Source: Mesorhizobium sp. M2E.F.Ca.ET.219.01.1.1
Lineage (GTDB): Bacteria > Pseudomonadota > Alphaproteobacteria > Rhizobiales > Rhizobiaceae
DNA: 64,000 bases
Assembly (NCBI RefSeq): GCF_004016445.2
Contig: NZ_SADT02000004.1
Location: 1-64,000 of the forward strand
Direction of reading: 5' to 3'
In this document: piece after piece, positions 32,899 to 41,505 of the stretch
Numbering within the stretch: position 1 is the stretch's first letter
Layout of the letters: each line of letters opens with the position of its first letter
Program-made: the position numbers and the translations under genes
The notes under the pieces: generated by a model
Told to the model about the DNA's origin: nothing
Seen by the model: only the letters and a program-made list of their open reading frames with translations
Databases searched by the model: none

Positions 32899-33987
32899 TC
32901 AGGCCGCTTCGCGCGCCGGTCGCGGCATGGGCTTGCTGGGTGCCTTCGCGGCGTTCGGCTGGTCGACATGCGCCCAGGCCGGCCGCTCGAACAGGAAGGT
33001 GCCGAAGCCGATGCGCTTGACGATGAAATAGAGCACCACCGGGCTGACGACCGAGACGAGCAGCACGGCAAGGCTCAGCATCCCGGTGTCGGTCAGGAGG
33101 CCGCTCGCCAGCATGACACCGCGGAATATCGACATCGGGATGGTGAAGGCGACATAGACGACCAGCGAATGCTCGCCGAGCCAGCGCAGCCATTCCATCG
33201 AGGCGAACTTCGACAGGAAGCCACCGGCGACGCAGAGCGCCACCGCACCGGCCACGGCAAGCGTAAGATGCAGCGGCGGCCATGCCGCCAGGCCCATCTG
33301 CATGCCTACCGGCTGCATGGCATAGCCCGGCGAATAGACGAGCAGCCCGTTGACCAGCGCCCAGACGAGCAGGCCGGCCACGGCGAGCGCCGGACGAGCT
33401 TGCGTCCATGCCACCAGCCGGAAGATCAGCGGCGCGAGCACGAAGCCGAGATAGAAGAACACGAAATAGGCCGCGAACTGCTCGAGCGCGTAGCTGTCCG
33501 GCTTCGGCGCCCACATCTGCAGCGCGGCGGCGATCGGGAAGACGATCCAGTGCGGCACTCTGAATTCGCGCAGCAGGCGGATGACGATCCCGAAGACCGC
33601 CAGCATGTAGATGAACCACAGCACGCCATAAGGCTGGACGACGGCCATTGCGAGGTCGTGCAGCATGCCGGCGGGGTCGCGGCTGAAGAGGCCGATCTTC
33701 AGCCCGATCGAGATGAGTGCCCACAGCACGTAGAAATAGAGATAGTGGATGACGCGGCGGTCGACATAACGCCGCCACGGCCGGTCGATCACCTGCGACA
33801 GGAACAGGCCCGAGATCAGGAAGAATTCCGGCATCCGGAAGGGCGTCGCGAAGCCGATGACATAGTGCAGAAAGCCGACGCCGCCGGTGTATTCACCGGT
33901 GTTGTATGCCGAATACATCATCACCACCAGGATGATGGAAAGGCCTTTTGCCGTGTCCACCCACGGCATGCGGTTGGGGCTGCTCAT
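32899..33987 (-). CDS. Membrane acyltransferase (acyltransferase 3 / OpgC-like)
   Basis: A 362-residue protein from the ATG at 33987 (MSSPNRMPWVDTAKG); an upstream in-frame extension of 22 codons is basic and unlikely. About ten transmembrane helices follow the family start signature WVDTAKGLSIILVVMMYS, with FRMPEFFLISGLFLSQ containing the conserved Arg-Met-Pro region. Acyltransferase-3 proteins add acetyl or succinyl groups to surface glycans, glucans or Nod factors. The acceptor here is unknown and it stands as a single gene. Confidence 0.85.
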   Translation of the reverse strand: MSSPNRMPWVDTAKGLSIILVVMMYSAYNTGEYTGGVGFLHYVIGFATPFRMPEFFLISGLFLSQVIDRPWRRYVDRRVIHYLYFYVLWALISIGLKIGLFSRDPAGMLHDLAMAVVQPYGVLWFIYMLAVFGIVIRLLREFRVPHWIVFPIAAALQMWAPKPDSYALEQFAAYFVFFYLGFVLAPLIFRLVAWTQARPALAVAGLLVWALVNGLLVYSPGYAMQPVGMQMGLAAWPPLHLTLAVAGAVALCVAGGFLSKFASMEWLRWLGEHSLVVYVAFTIPMSIFRGVMLASGLLTDTGMLSLAVLLVSVVSPVVLYFIVKRIGFGTFLFERPAWAHVDQPNAAKAPSKPMPRPAREAA

Positions 33988-34106
33988 GCGCGATCTCGAG
34001 GAAAATTCAACTGCCGCGATTGTAGCGGACCGGCGAATGCCTCGCAGCAACAAGCTTACGATATCGTAAACGGAAACCTTGTTTGGAGCCTGCGTTAACC
34101 ATCACC

Positions 34107-35354
34107 TTACGGAGACTGGACGGCGGCACGCGTCTCGCGCATCGCTAGCGCGACGACTACGCCCGACAGGAACGTCAGCGCCGCGATGGCACCGATCGCC
34201 GCGGCGAAGCCGAAGAAGTCGGCGATGAGACCCGCCGACAGCGCACCGATCGCATAGCCGAGGTCGCGCCAGAAGCGGTAGACGCTGAGCGAGCGCGCCC
34301 GCCAGGAGGGATGAGAGGCGTCCGAAACCGCCGCGATCAGGCTTGGATAGACCATCGCCGTGCCGAGGCCGAGCAGCAGGCTCGCCAGCAGCCACCAGCC
34401 AAAATCGCGCGTCAGGGCGGTCAAGAGAAGTCCCGCCGCCTGCACCCACATGCCGGCGACGATCAGGCCCTTGCGGCCCCAGCGGTCGCTCAGCGGCCCG
34501 GTCGCGACCTGCAGGATGCCCCACACCGCCGGATAGACTGCCTTGAGGATGCCGATGCGCTCGACGCCCAGCCCATTGGCCACGAAAAAGAGCGGGAACA
34601 GCCCCCAGCTCATGCCGTCGTTCAGATTGTTCACCAGGCCGGCTTGCGAAGCGGCGAACAGATTGCGGTCTCCGAACGAGGTCAGCATGAAGATCTCGCG
34701 GAAGCTGAGCGGTGAAGCCTGTTTTGGGTGGTTGGCCAGTTCCAGCCGCACATGCTCGCGCGTGTCGCGCACCAGCAGGATGGATAGCGTCGCACCCAGG
34801 ATCGCATAGCCGACCCCGAGATAAATCGGCACCGGCCGCAGCCCGTAGCGGCCGGCGAGATAGCCGGTGAGGAAGGCGGTGACGCCGACGGCGAGGTAGC
34901 CGGCGAACTCGTTGAGGCCGACGGCAAGCCCGCGCGATTTCGGCCCGACCAGATCGACCTTCATGATCACCGTCATCGACCAGGCGAGACCCTGGTTGAT
35001 GCCGAGCAGCGCATTGGCAGCGACGATCCAGCTCCAACTCGGGGCCCAGATGATGATGAACGGCACCGGCAGGCCGAACAGCCAGCCGAGGATCAGCACG
35101 CGCTTGCGGCCCCATGTGTCGGCAAGCTGGCCGGAGACGAGGTTGGCGCAGGCCTTGACCACGCCGAAGCTGACGATGAAGGAGGTGACGAGCGTGGTGG
35201 ACGCGACGCCGAATTCCTCCGCACCGATCAGCGGCACGACGGTCCGTTCGATGCCGACCATGCCGCCGACGAAGGCGTTGATCAGCACCAGCAGCGCGAA
35301 CTGCTTCCAGTTGGCCTTGAGGCCGAGCGCGACGGCGGGCGCCGCTGCGCTCAA
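34107..35354 (-). CDS. MFS transporter of the persulfide locus
   Basis: A 415-residue, 12-helix major facilitator. The loop 2-3 signature is QLADTWGRKRVLILG and the loop 8-9 repeat is PLSDRWGRKGLIV. The start is TTG at 35354, overlapping the previous gene's TGA (TTGA), implying translational coupling to the metallo-beta-lactamase gene. The substrate is not known; in similar loci it is thought to export sulfur compounds or oxidation products. The first 54 bp of this gene recur at 36881-36934. Confidence 0.85.
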   Translation of the reverse strand: MSAAAPAVALGLKANWKQFALLVLINAFVGGMVGIERTVVPLIGAEEFGVASTTLVTSFIVSFGVVKACANLVSGQLADTWGRKRVLILGWLFGLPVPFIIIWAPSWSWIVAANALLGINQGLAWSMTVIMKVDLVGPKSRGLAVGLNEFAGYLAVGVTAFLTGYLAGRYGLRPVPIYLGVGYAILGATLSILLVRDTREHVRLELANHPKQASPLSFREIFMLTSFGDRNLFAASQAGLVNNLNDGMSWGLFPLFFVANGLGVERIGILKAVYPAVWGILQVATGPLSDRWGRKGLIVAGMWVQAAGLLLTALTRDFGWWLLASLLLGLGTAMVYPSLIAAVSDASHPSWRARSLSVYRFWRDLGYAIGALSAGLIADFFGFAAAIGAIAALTFLSGVVVALAMRETRAAVQSP

Positions 35355-36082
35355 GATGTCGCTCCGGCGTTGAGCGCCCGGGTCCGGGCGGCCTCCGGCG
35401 GCGGGGGAGGGATGTCGGCGGTCATGGCGGCGATGAACTCACCCTCGTCCTCGATGCGGAACGCCTTGTTGAAACGCCGCTCGAAGCCGATCGTCGATGT
35501 AGGCTTGCCGCTCAGCGAGCGGCCGCAGACCGAGCCGGAATAGGCGCCGGGCAGCACTTCGATATGGTCGGGCAGTTCCTTCAGCCGGCGCACGCTGGCA
35601 AAAAGCGCGCGCGCTCCATCCTCGGCACTGGAAGCAAGCTCGGTGCGGCCGAGATCGCCGACCATCAGCGTGTGCCCGGTGAGCACGAACCAGGGTTCGG
35701 CCGACCGTGTCCGGTCGGTGACGAGAAGGCTCAGATGCTCCGGCGTGTGACCCGGCGTGTGTATCACCGTCGCCGTGACATTGCCGAGCCCGAGCACCTC
35801 GCCGTCCTTGACGCGCCGGAACGGGAAGTCCGCCTCCGCGCCCTCGAACAACATGTATTCGGCGCCGGTCGCCTCGGCGAGCGCGCGTCCCGCCGAAATG
35901 TGGTCGGCATGAATATGCGTGTCGACAACATAGAGGATGCGCATACCGGTCGCGCGCGCCGCCTCGACATAGGGCGCGATGTCGCCGACCGGATCGACGA
36001 CCGCCGCGGACGCCTTGCCGCCGCAGCCGAACAGATAGGAAGCGGCGACCGGATCGGTGTGCAGGAACTGCCTGAGAATCAT
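35351..36082 (-). CDS. Metallo-beta-lactamase fold persulfide dioxygenase-like (ETHE1/Blh type)
   Basis: A 243-residue protein with GGAGGAGA upstream of the ATG. Metal motif THIHADHISAG (His-x-His-x-Asp-His), second histidine in HTPGHTPEHLSLL and GDLGRTEL for the third metal ligand region. PGAYSGSVCGRSLSGKPTSTIGFERR in outline is the substrate-side segment of ETHE1/Blh proteins. This family oxidises glutathione persulfide to sulfite with non-haem iron. Its divergent neighbour encodes an ArsR-rhodanese protein, and it is followed by an MFS gene, the expected setting for sulfide/persulfide detoxification (BigR-Blh-like). Confidence 0.85.
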   Translation of the reverse strand: MILRQFLHTDPVAASYLFGCGGKASAAVVDPVGDIAPYVEAARATGMRILYVVDTHIHADHISAGRALAEATGAEYMLFEGAEADFPFRRVKDGEVLGLGNVTATVIHTPGHTPEHLSLLVTDRTRSAEPWFVLTGHTLMVGDLGRTELASSAEDGARALFASVRRLKELPDHIEVLPGAYSGSVCGRSLSGKPTSTIGFERRFNKAFRIEDEGEFIAAMTADIPPPPPEAARTRALNAGATS

Positions 36083-36146
36083 CGCTTTCTCCTCCGAGCG
36101 AGCAACTGAGCGGCGGGCAAGCCGCTTCGCTTGACAGCAGGTCGAA

Positions 36147-36178
36147 ATCGTCATTCAATCGTTCTGGTGAATGACGAT
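36147..36178. promoter_or_regulatory. 11-bp-arm inverted repeat, putative ArsR-type operator
   Basis: ATCGTCATTCA at 36147-36157 and TGAATGACGAT at 36168-36178 are perfect inverse arms with a 10-bp spacer. The element ends 17 bp before the arsR-rhodanese start and lies 65 bp from the divergent metallo-beta-lactamase start. The TTCA-N10-TGAA core is typical of ArsR-family operators. Confidence 0.7.
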
Positions 36179-36195
36179 GCGTCTCAGAAAGGCCG

Positions 36196-36861
36196 ATGTC
36201 AATCCGCAATCCGAAGCAGGCGCTCTACGAACAGTTCGCGATCGTCGCCAAGGCGCTCGGGCATCCGTTGCGCCTGGAGATGATCGAGCATCTGGCGCAA
36301 GGCGCGCGCAGCGTCGACGCGCTCGCCGCGAAGCTCGGCCAGCCGGTCGCCAACATCTCGCAGCATCTCCAGTCGCTGCGCCGTGCCGGCATCGTTTTGG
36401 CCGAGCGCGACGGCAAGTTCGTGCATTATTCGCTGGCCGATGACAGCGTGCTTTCCGCCTTCGCTTCGGTGCGCGGCGTTGCCGAACGCCGGCTTGCCGA
36501 GGTCGATCGCATCGTTCGCGGCTATTTCGATGCGCGCGACGACATGCGGCCGGTCACGCGCGACGAGCTTCAGGCGCTGATGCGCGACGGGCTGGTGACG
36601 CTGATCGACGTGCGCCCGGCGGACGAGTTCGCGCTCGGCCATGTGCCCGGCGCGATCAACGTTCCGCTCGGCGAAATCAAGGCGTGGTCGGCCGGCACCG
36701 ATGCCAGCAGGGAAGTCATCGCCTACTGCCGCGGCCCGTGGTGCGTGATGTCCTTCGAGGCTGTCGCGGCGCTGCGCTCGCTCGGGCATTCCGCGCGTCG
36801 ACTCGAGGACGGCATGCCGGAATGGAAAGCCGCCGGCCTGCCGGTGGAAGTGGCCGCCTGA
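36196..36861 (+). CDS. ArsR-family regulator fused to a rhodanese domain
   Basis: A 221-residue protein. The winged-helix ArsR domain is at residues about 10-95 (LGHPLRLEMIEHLA, AKLGQPVANISQHLQSLRRAGIV, GKFVHYSL). The rhodanese domain is at about 120-221 (VTLIDVRPADEFALGHVPGAINVPL) with the active loop YCRGPWC, catalytic Cys178 and Cys183. The ArsR part has no cysteine at all, unlike BigR/SqrR sensors that use two cysteines, so persulfidation of the rhodanese cysteine may be the signal. It is divergent from the persulfide dioxygenase/MFS operon and probably represses it through the repeat at 36147-36178. The 3' 78 bp are duplicated at 38518-38595. Confidence 0.9.
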   Translation: MSIRNPKQALYEQFAIVAKALGHPLRLEMIEHLAQGARSVDALAAKLGQPVANISQHLQSLRRAGIVLAERDGKFVHYSLADDSVLSAFASVRGVAERRLAEVDRIVRGYFDARDDMRPVTRDELQALMRDGLVTLIDVRPADEFALGHVPGAINVPLGEIKAWSAGTDASREVIAYCRGPWCVMSFEAVAALRSLGHSARRLEDGMPEWKAAGLPVEVAA

Positions 36862-36880
36862 CTACGGGCTGTGATGCCGA

Positions 36881-36944
36881 GCGCCAGCAGCGAAAACTGC
36901 TTCCAGTTGGCCTTGAGGCCGAGCGCGACGGCGGTGGCGTTCAC
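36881..36944 (-). pseudogene. 5'-end remnant of a second MFS gene copy
   Basis: Bases 36881-36934 match 35285-35338, the start of the intact MFS gene, at 51 of 54 positions in the same orientation. The reading starts GTGAACGCC and gives AVALGLKANWKQF before running out of homology into the arsR-rhodanese 3' side. The GTG overlaps the stop codon of the regulator pseudogene upstream of it (GTGA). Confidence 0.75.
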
Positions 36945-38439
36945 GCCGAAAAGCCGGCCTTTCTGAAGCCTGACGCGAAAAGCTCAAGAGCGCCTTGATC
37001 GGCGAACGGGAGACCTGAAATCAGTCGAACAGTCACGTCGTGTTTCCTTGACTGCGTTTCCTCGACTTCAGCACGCGCCTTCTCCATCTCGCCCAAATGT
37101 GCGTATGACGCTGCGAGGAATGCGTGAACGAAGAAGTGGTCGCCGGCCTTCTGGTACGATCCGACGGCTTCCGAGTACCTTCCAAGCAGGAAAAGGGAGC
37201 TGCCCTTCACCTCCCAAAACCATATCGGAGGTAACGGGTCGCGCAGTAGGGCACTTTCGAGCACGTTGAGCGCCGTCTCGGCCCGTCCGCCGTTGCGTAA
37301 TCCCCTGCGATGTTGACGTCTAGCGGGTTCAGCGCGCGTGCTCGCTCGAAATGCATTCCCGCATCGCTATGCTGGCGCATGTGAGTTAGCACCAGCCCCA
37401 TGCTTTGGTGGCAGACGCCATCGCTCCTGTCGAGAGCGAGCGCCGTTCGCGCTGAATCCCAGGCCTTTTGCAGCGTCCGCGGATCATTGTCGTACCAGAA
37501 CCTGCCGACAAGGGCCTGGGCGAGGAAGGCGTGGCCCTGAGCGAAGGTCGAATCGAGCTCGACACACCGAACGAACAGCGGCTCGGACTTGTCCAGTTCA
37601 TATTGGTGGAAGTGCGCGCGCCCCTGCAGGTAGTAATCGTAGGCACCCCAATCGGCTGGAGGCTTGCGTCTGGTGCGGCTCGTCGAATCGGCCTCGGCCT
37701 GGCCTTCGACAATCGAGGCGATAAGAGCGGCAATCTCGTCTTGTAAAGCAAAGATGTCGTCGGCGGCCCGGTCGTACCGTTGGGCCCACAGGTGGGTGCC
37801 GGTGGCCGCGTCGATCAATTGTGTAGTGATCCGAATGCGGTCGCCGAGCTTTCTTACACTGCCTTCGACGAGGTAGCGAACTCCAAGTTTGCGATGGACT
37901 TCACCATTGTCCACTGTCGGATGGCGAAACTGAAAAGATGAATTACGCGCGATGACAAGGAGAGAGCGAAACCTGGCCAACTCCGTAATTATGTCCTCGG
38001 TTATGCCATCGCTGAGATACTGCTGGTCCTGATCGCCGCTCAAATTGGTAAAAGGCAGCACTGCGATCGATGGCTTGCCGGACCGCAGTATCGGTTTGCT
38101 GGATGCGCTCGCCACCGGCTCGACAGTTCCGGTGAAGCGATAGCCGACGCGCGGCACCGTGGCTATCCACTCACCGCCGTTGTCGGCGGGACCAAGAGCT
38201 TTTCTTAGTATCGCAATTTGGACGGTAAGGTTGCCCTCCTCAACGGCGGCGCCCGGCCAGGCAGCGTCCATCAGTTCGGCTTTGGTCAGGATATCACCGG
38301 GCCGTGCCGTAAGCGCGGCGAGCAGCATCAGCCCACGATGCCCAACGGCGATCGGGATCTCCTCTTTTAGGAGCGCCCCGATGTCGGGATCGAACACGAA
38401 CGGACCGAAAGCGACGCGAGTCCCCTGCATGTTGGGCAT
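36941..38439 (-). pseudogene. Frameshifted winged-helix/TPR regulator (CadC-like N terminus)
   Basis: The N-terminal OmpR/CadC-type winged helix (GHRGLMLLAALTARPGD, EGNLTVQIAILRKALG, IATVPRVGYRFTG) is followed by a FlgO/adenylate-cyclase-associated region (PSIAVLPFTNLSGDQDQQYL) and TPR repeats. The first frame ends after DYATADGPRRR, about base 37208. From about 37300 the correct continuation (NGGRAETALNVLESALL, then TPRs to GFRKAGFSA) is in another frame ending at 36941. A small indel near 37300-37305 explains the break; a sequencing error cannot be excluded. It lies between duplicated end-fragments of the sulfur locus. The central region is paralogous to the next gene. Confidence 0.8.
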
Positions 38440-38517
38440 ACTAAGCGTTTCGAAAGTTTTCGGAAAAGGGTTCAAGTACTTCGATGCCTCAGCCCACGGG
38501 TTGTCCGGCGATGGCTA

Positions 38518-38595
38518 CGCTCGCTCGGGCATTCCGCGCGCCGACTCGAGGACGGTATGCCGGAAGGGAAAGCCGCCGGCCTGCCAGTGGAAGTG
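38518..38595 (+). pseudogene. 3'-end fragment of a second arsR-rhodanese copy
   Basis: It matches 36775-36852 at 74 of 78 positions, in the same orientation, encoding LGHSARRLED and GMPxxKAAGLPVEV. It stops one base before the stop codon of the SARP-type gene on the opposite strand. There is no start or catalytic loop, so it is a scar of a duplication. Confidence 0.8.
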
Positions 38596-38596
38596 A

Positions 38597-40591
38597 TCAG
38601 CGCTCGGGCAATCCTGCCAATTTCAAGGCTTCGACCACCTGGTCCGCCCATTCCGGTGTGCTACGAAGAATAGGTAGAGATCGGTATCGTTCGATCGTGA
38701 AGTCCGGCTGGGCAGTAAGCAGTTTTTGCGCAGCCCAGCGTGCGGCCTCCAGGTCGCCGCTCATCGCCGACCATGCGGCGAGGTACCGATAGGACATGAT
38801 GATGTCGGGATGGGCGGCGATGACCTCACGGGCAATCGCGACAGCCTGGGGAAGGGACCCTGTCTTGGCCATGGCGGTGGCCATTCCCAGTCTCATGCTG
38901 AATGCGAACGGATCCCTCGGACTGAGCGCCATCGCCTGCCGGAAGTGCTCCGGCGCGCGGGCAGCCTCGCCCGTGTAGGTCGCGATCCAGCCCTGCCGCG
39001 CCCAGGCCCACGCATTGTTCGGATCGAGCGCGAGCGCGCTTTCGATGAAGGTGGCGGCGCGCTCCTGGTCGCCGCACATGCTCAATGCCGAACCGGCGGC
39101 GGCCAAAGCGGTCGGATCATCGCCGATCGAGCTCGCGGCTTCCACCGCCGCGCGCGCCTTTTCCAACTCGTTTTCCGGGTGCTCGACCCACAGATACGAG
39201 GCGTTCGAGGCGTGGCACCACGCCAGGAGCGCATGCGCGCGGCCATAGGCCGGGTCGATGGCGATCGCCTTCTTGAGCAGCTCTATTGCCTGTTCGTTGG
39301 TGTCCTTGCGGCGGCCCCAAATGTTCGGATAGGCGCGCATGACGAGGTCATAGGCTCGCAGGTTGGTCGGCGGCTTGCGCCTGGCCAGCTCGATCTCGGC
39401 GCCGCGGATGGCCGGATGGATGGCGCCGGCCACTTGCGCCGCGATCCTGTCCTGGAATTCGAAAACGTCCTCGATCGCGCCCTCGTAGCGCTCGGACCAT
39501 AATTGTGCCCGCGTCTCGGTATCGACCAGTTGCACGGAAATGCGCAGCCGGTCACCGCCCCGCCGTACCGTGCCTTCGACGACGTAATTCACGCCGAGTT
39601 CCTTGCCGATCTGACGCACGTCGACGAAGCGTCCCTTGTAGGTGAAGGCGGACTGGCGCGCGATGACGAAGAAGTCGCGCACGCGCGAAAGCGCGGCCGT
39701 TATCTCCTCGACGACGCCGTCGGCAAAATACTCGTCGTCCGCCCCGCCAAGATTGTCGAAGGGCATCACCGCCACCGACGGCTGGTCATGTGGCCTCGCG
39801 GGGATGGAGGCAGGCTCGGCCGGCTGGACGGTGTCGTGCGTCGACGTAGTCTGGCGATCTCCGCCCCGCATTTGCAGCGACGCCATGAGTGACAGCGTCT
39901 GCGCCTCGGGTTCCACGCCCAGATGCTTCTTCAGCAGCGCGCGGCAGGCCTCGAACTGGCGCAGCGCCGCATTTTCGTGGCCCCTGGCGGTGTGGATCCG
40001 CATCAGCGCCCGATGCGCCGCCTCCGCGGTCGGATCCGAGGCGAGCAGTCTTTCCGCCAGCCGTTCGCAGGCTGCTTCATCCGCGGTCCCGGCTTCAGCC
40101 AGCGCGAGGCTCAGGCGCTCCACCAACTGCAGCGCCTTCTGCCGGTATCTGACCTGATACGGGATGAACCATTCATCCAGACCGTCGGGAATGACTTCAC
40201 CGGCAAGCACATCGCCGCCGTAGAGGTCGGCGGCAAAGGCGAGTTCCGCTGTCCCGCCTTCAGCGAGCTTGCGCTCGAAGAGCCAGATATCGGTCTCGTC
40301 CGGACCGGCCGTCAGCGCGACCGTTTCCTGGTCGCCCTCGATAGAAATGGCCGCGTTGCCGGCTGCGGGAAACCACCGCCTGATGTCTGCAAGGGCCTGG
40401 CGCAAGCTGTTTCGCGACTGCGCATCGCCTCGTCCCGACCAAAATCCTTCGCAAAGCCGTTCGCGATGGTGGCCGCGGCGACCCGCCAGAACCAGGGCGG
40501 CAAAAAGCAGCGCGGACTTGCGCGTTGCGAAGCGGACAGGCTGACCCTCTGCGGAAGTCACTTCGAGACCGCCAAGCAACCGGATGCGCAC
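38597..40591 (-). CDS. SARP/BTAD-type regulator with FlgO-like and TPR regions
   Basis: A 664-residue protein starting at GTG. Residues 1-95 are an OmpR-like winged helix of SARP type (MRIRLLGGLEV, ATRKSALLFAALVL, SRNSLRQALADIR). The bacterial transcriptional activator domain follows (about 100-240, with ERLLASDPTAEAAHRALMRIHTARGHENAALRQFE in outline). Then come VAVMPFDNLGGADDEYFADG with LGVNYVVEGTVRR (FlgO/TolB-N-like) and five or more TPRs to the end. The middle is clearly paralogous to the frameshifted neighbour. This architecture is abundant in rhizobia; inducer and targets are unknown. No catalytic cyclase domain is present despite frequent 'adenylate cyclase' naming. Confidence 0.85.
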   Translation of the reverse strand: MRIRLLGGLEVTSAEGQPVRFATRKSALLFAALVLAGRRGHHRERLCEGFWSGRGDAQSRNSLRQALADIRRWFPAAGNAAISIEGDQETVALTAGPDETDIWLFERKLAEGGTAELAFAADLYGGDVLAGEVIPDGLDEWFIPYQVRYRQKALQLVERLSLALAEAGTADEAACERLAERLLASDPTAEAAHRALMRIHTARGHENAALRQFEACRALLKKHLGVEPEAQTLSLMASLQMRGGDRQTTSTHDTVQPAEPASIPARPHDQPSVAVMPFDNLGGADDEYFADGVVEEITAALSRVRDFFVIARQSAFTYKGRFVDVRQIGKELGVNYVVEGTVRRGGDRLRISVQLVDTETRAQLWSERYEGAIEDVFEFQDRIAAQVAGAIHPAIRGAEIELARRKPPTNLRAYDLVMRAYPNIWGRRKDTNEQAIELLKKAIAIDPAYGRAHALLAWCHASNASYLWVEHPENELEKARAAVEAASSIGDDPTALAAAGSALSMCGDQERAATFIESALALDPNNAWAWARQGWIATYTGEAARAPEHFRQAMALSPRDPFAFSMRLGMATAMAKTGSLPQAVAIAREVIAAHPDIIMSYRYLAAWSAMSGDLEAARWAAQKLLTAQPDFTIERYRSLPILRSTPEWADQVVEALKLAGLPER

Positions 40592-40761
40592 GCCGCCCCT
40601 CCGAATTTCGAACGCGGCGACAGAATATCATCTTCGCCGGTCGATTTAACGCGGATTTAACGGCGCCCCGACGCCATTTCCTTGCCGGTTCACGCCTGGC
40701 TGAACAGCCGCAAATCGCCCCCGTGACAAGCTCCTGCCGTCACCTGGAACGGGAGAGCGAA

Positions 40762-41004
40762 ATGGCTAACACGGAAACCCATGCGAAGACCCACGCATCG
40801 AACCCTTGGCCGCTTGGGGCAGTGTCGAGAAGCGTGGCAGCGGCGGTCGCTGCCTTCGTGGCATGGCGGCGCGCCATTGCAGGACGCAGGGCGTTAGCGG
40901 ATCTGACGCCCCATGAATTGAGGGATATCGGCTGTCTGGAACTCTCTGCGCCGAAGTTCGCCGTCAGGGTGGGGCTCATGACGGACCTGATGTCGATGAG
41001 ATGA
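40762..41004 (+). CDS. DUF1127 small protein
   Basis: An 80-residue protein, with GGGAGAGCGA before the ATG. The C-terminal half is the DUF1127 signature AGRRALADLTPHELRDIGCLE. Arginine-rich DUF1127 proteins in alphaproteobacteria bind RNA or affect phosphate and carbon metabolism. This copy carries an extra alanine-rich N terminus. It is a single gene, transcribed away from the SARP-type gene. Confidence 0.8.
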   Translation: MANTETHAKTHASNPWPLGAVSRSVAAAVAAFVAWRRAIAGRRALADLTPHELRDIGCLELSAPKFAVRVGLMTDLMSMR

Positions 41005-41074
41005 GGTTCGCCACCCATCTCACGTCGCTCGAAAACCTGCGCGTCGCTGCCACCGCCAACAATGGAGGGCAATC

Positions 41075-41305
41075 ATGCATGAGAGGGCTGACACGCCGAT
41101 TGCACCCACGACATTTTCGCGGGGGGAAGCGCTGAGCATCCTTTCGGCCGGCATCGCAGGGCCATGCTGCGGCGAGGCCAATGAGATGCTGGCCTGGCTC
41201 TATCTGCTGCCGCTCAGCGAGCCAGCATGCAGCGATACGGGCGCCGACCCGCCGGCCGATCGCCCTCGGCTGTGGCTTGGCCTATGTAGTCTCTTTCGGA
41301 CTTGA
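41075..41305 (+). CDS. Small hypothetical protein
   Basis: A 76-residue frame with a good GGAGGG ribosome site 5 bp before the ATG, 70 bp after the DUF1127 gene. It is hydrophobic in the middle, with a CCGEANEMLAWLYLLPL stretch, and ends abruptly in LCSLFRT. No family is recognised; it may be a short translated frame in the DUF1127 transcript. Confidence 0.4.
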   Translation: MHERADTPIAPTTFSRGEALSILSAGIAGPCCGEANEMLAWLYLLPLSEPACSDTGADPPADRPRLWLGLCSLFRT

Positions 41306-41505
41306 ACTTCACGACATTGGCCCTCCCGCGGGGGCACGGGTGAAGCCCTGAGAAGGCCCCGTCGATAATCTGCAGCGGTTCAGGCATCGGGATTGGGTTG
41401 CGATGCTTGGGAGCCTCGTGCCGGCCGGAATCGAACAGGAACGTGCCACGGCATCGACAAGCTGATACATTCCTCGATACCTTCTTAATCGGGCTGAGGA
41501 TCACC

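Noticed and set aside
36723..36944. Minus-strand frame starting like an MFS protein
   Set aside because: Only the first about 20 codons are homologous. The rest is antisense to the arsR-rhodanese gene, so it is recorded as a remnant and not a gene.
38597..40591. Annotation of the SARP-type gene as adenylate cyclase
   Set aside because: The similarity is to the FlgO-like and TPR region often carried by misnamed proteins; no class III cyclase catalytic motif is present.
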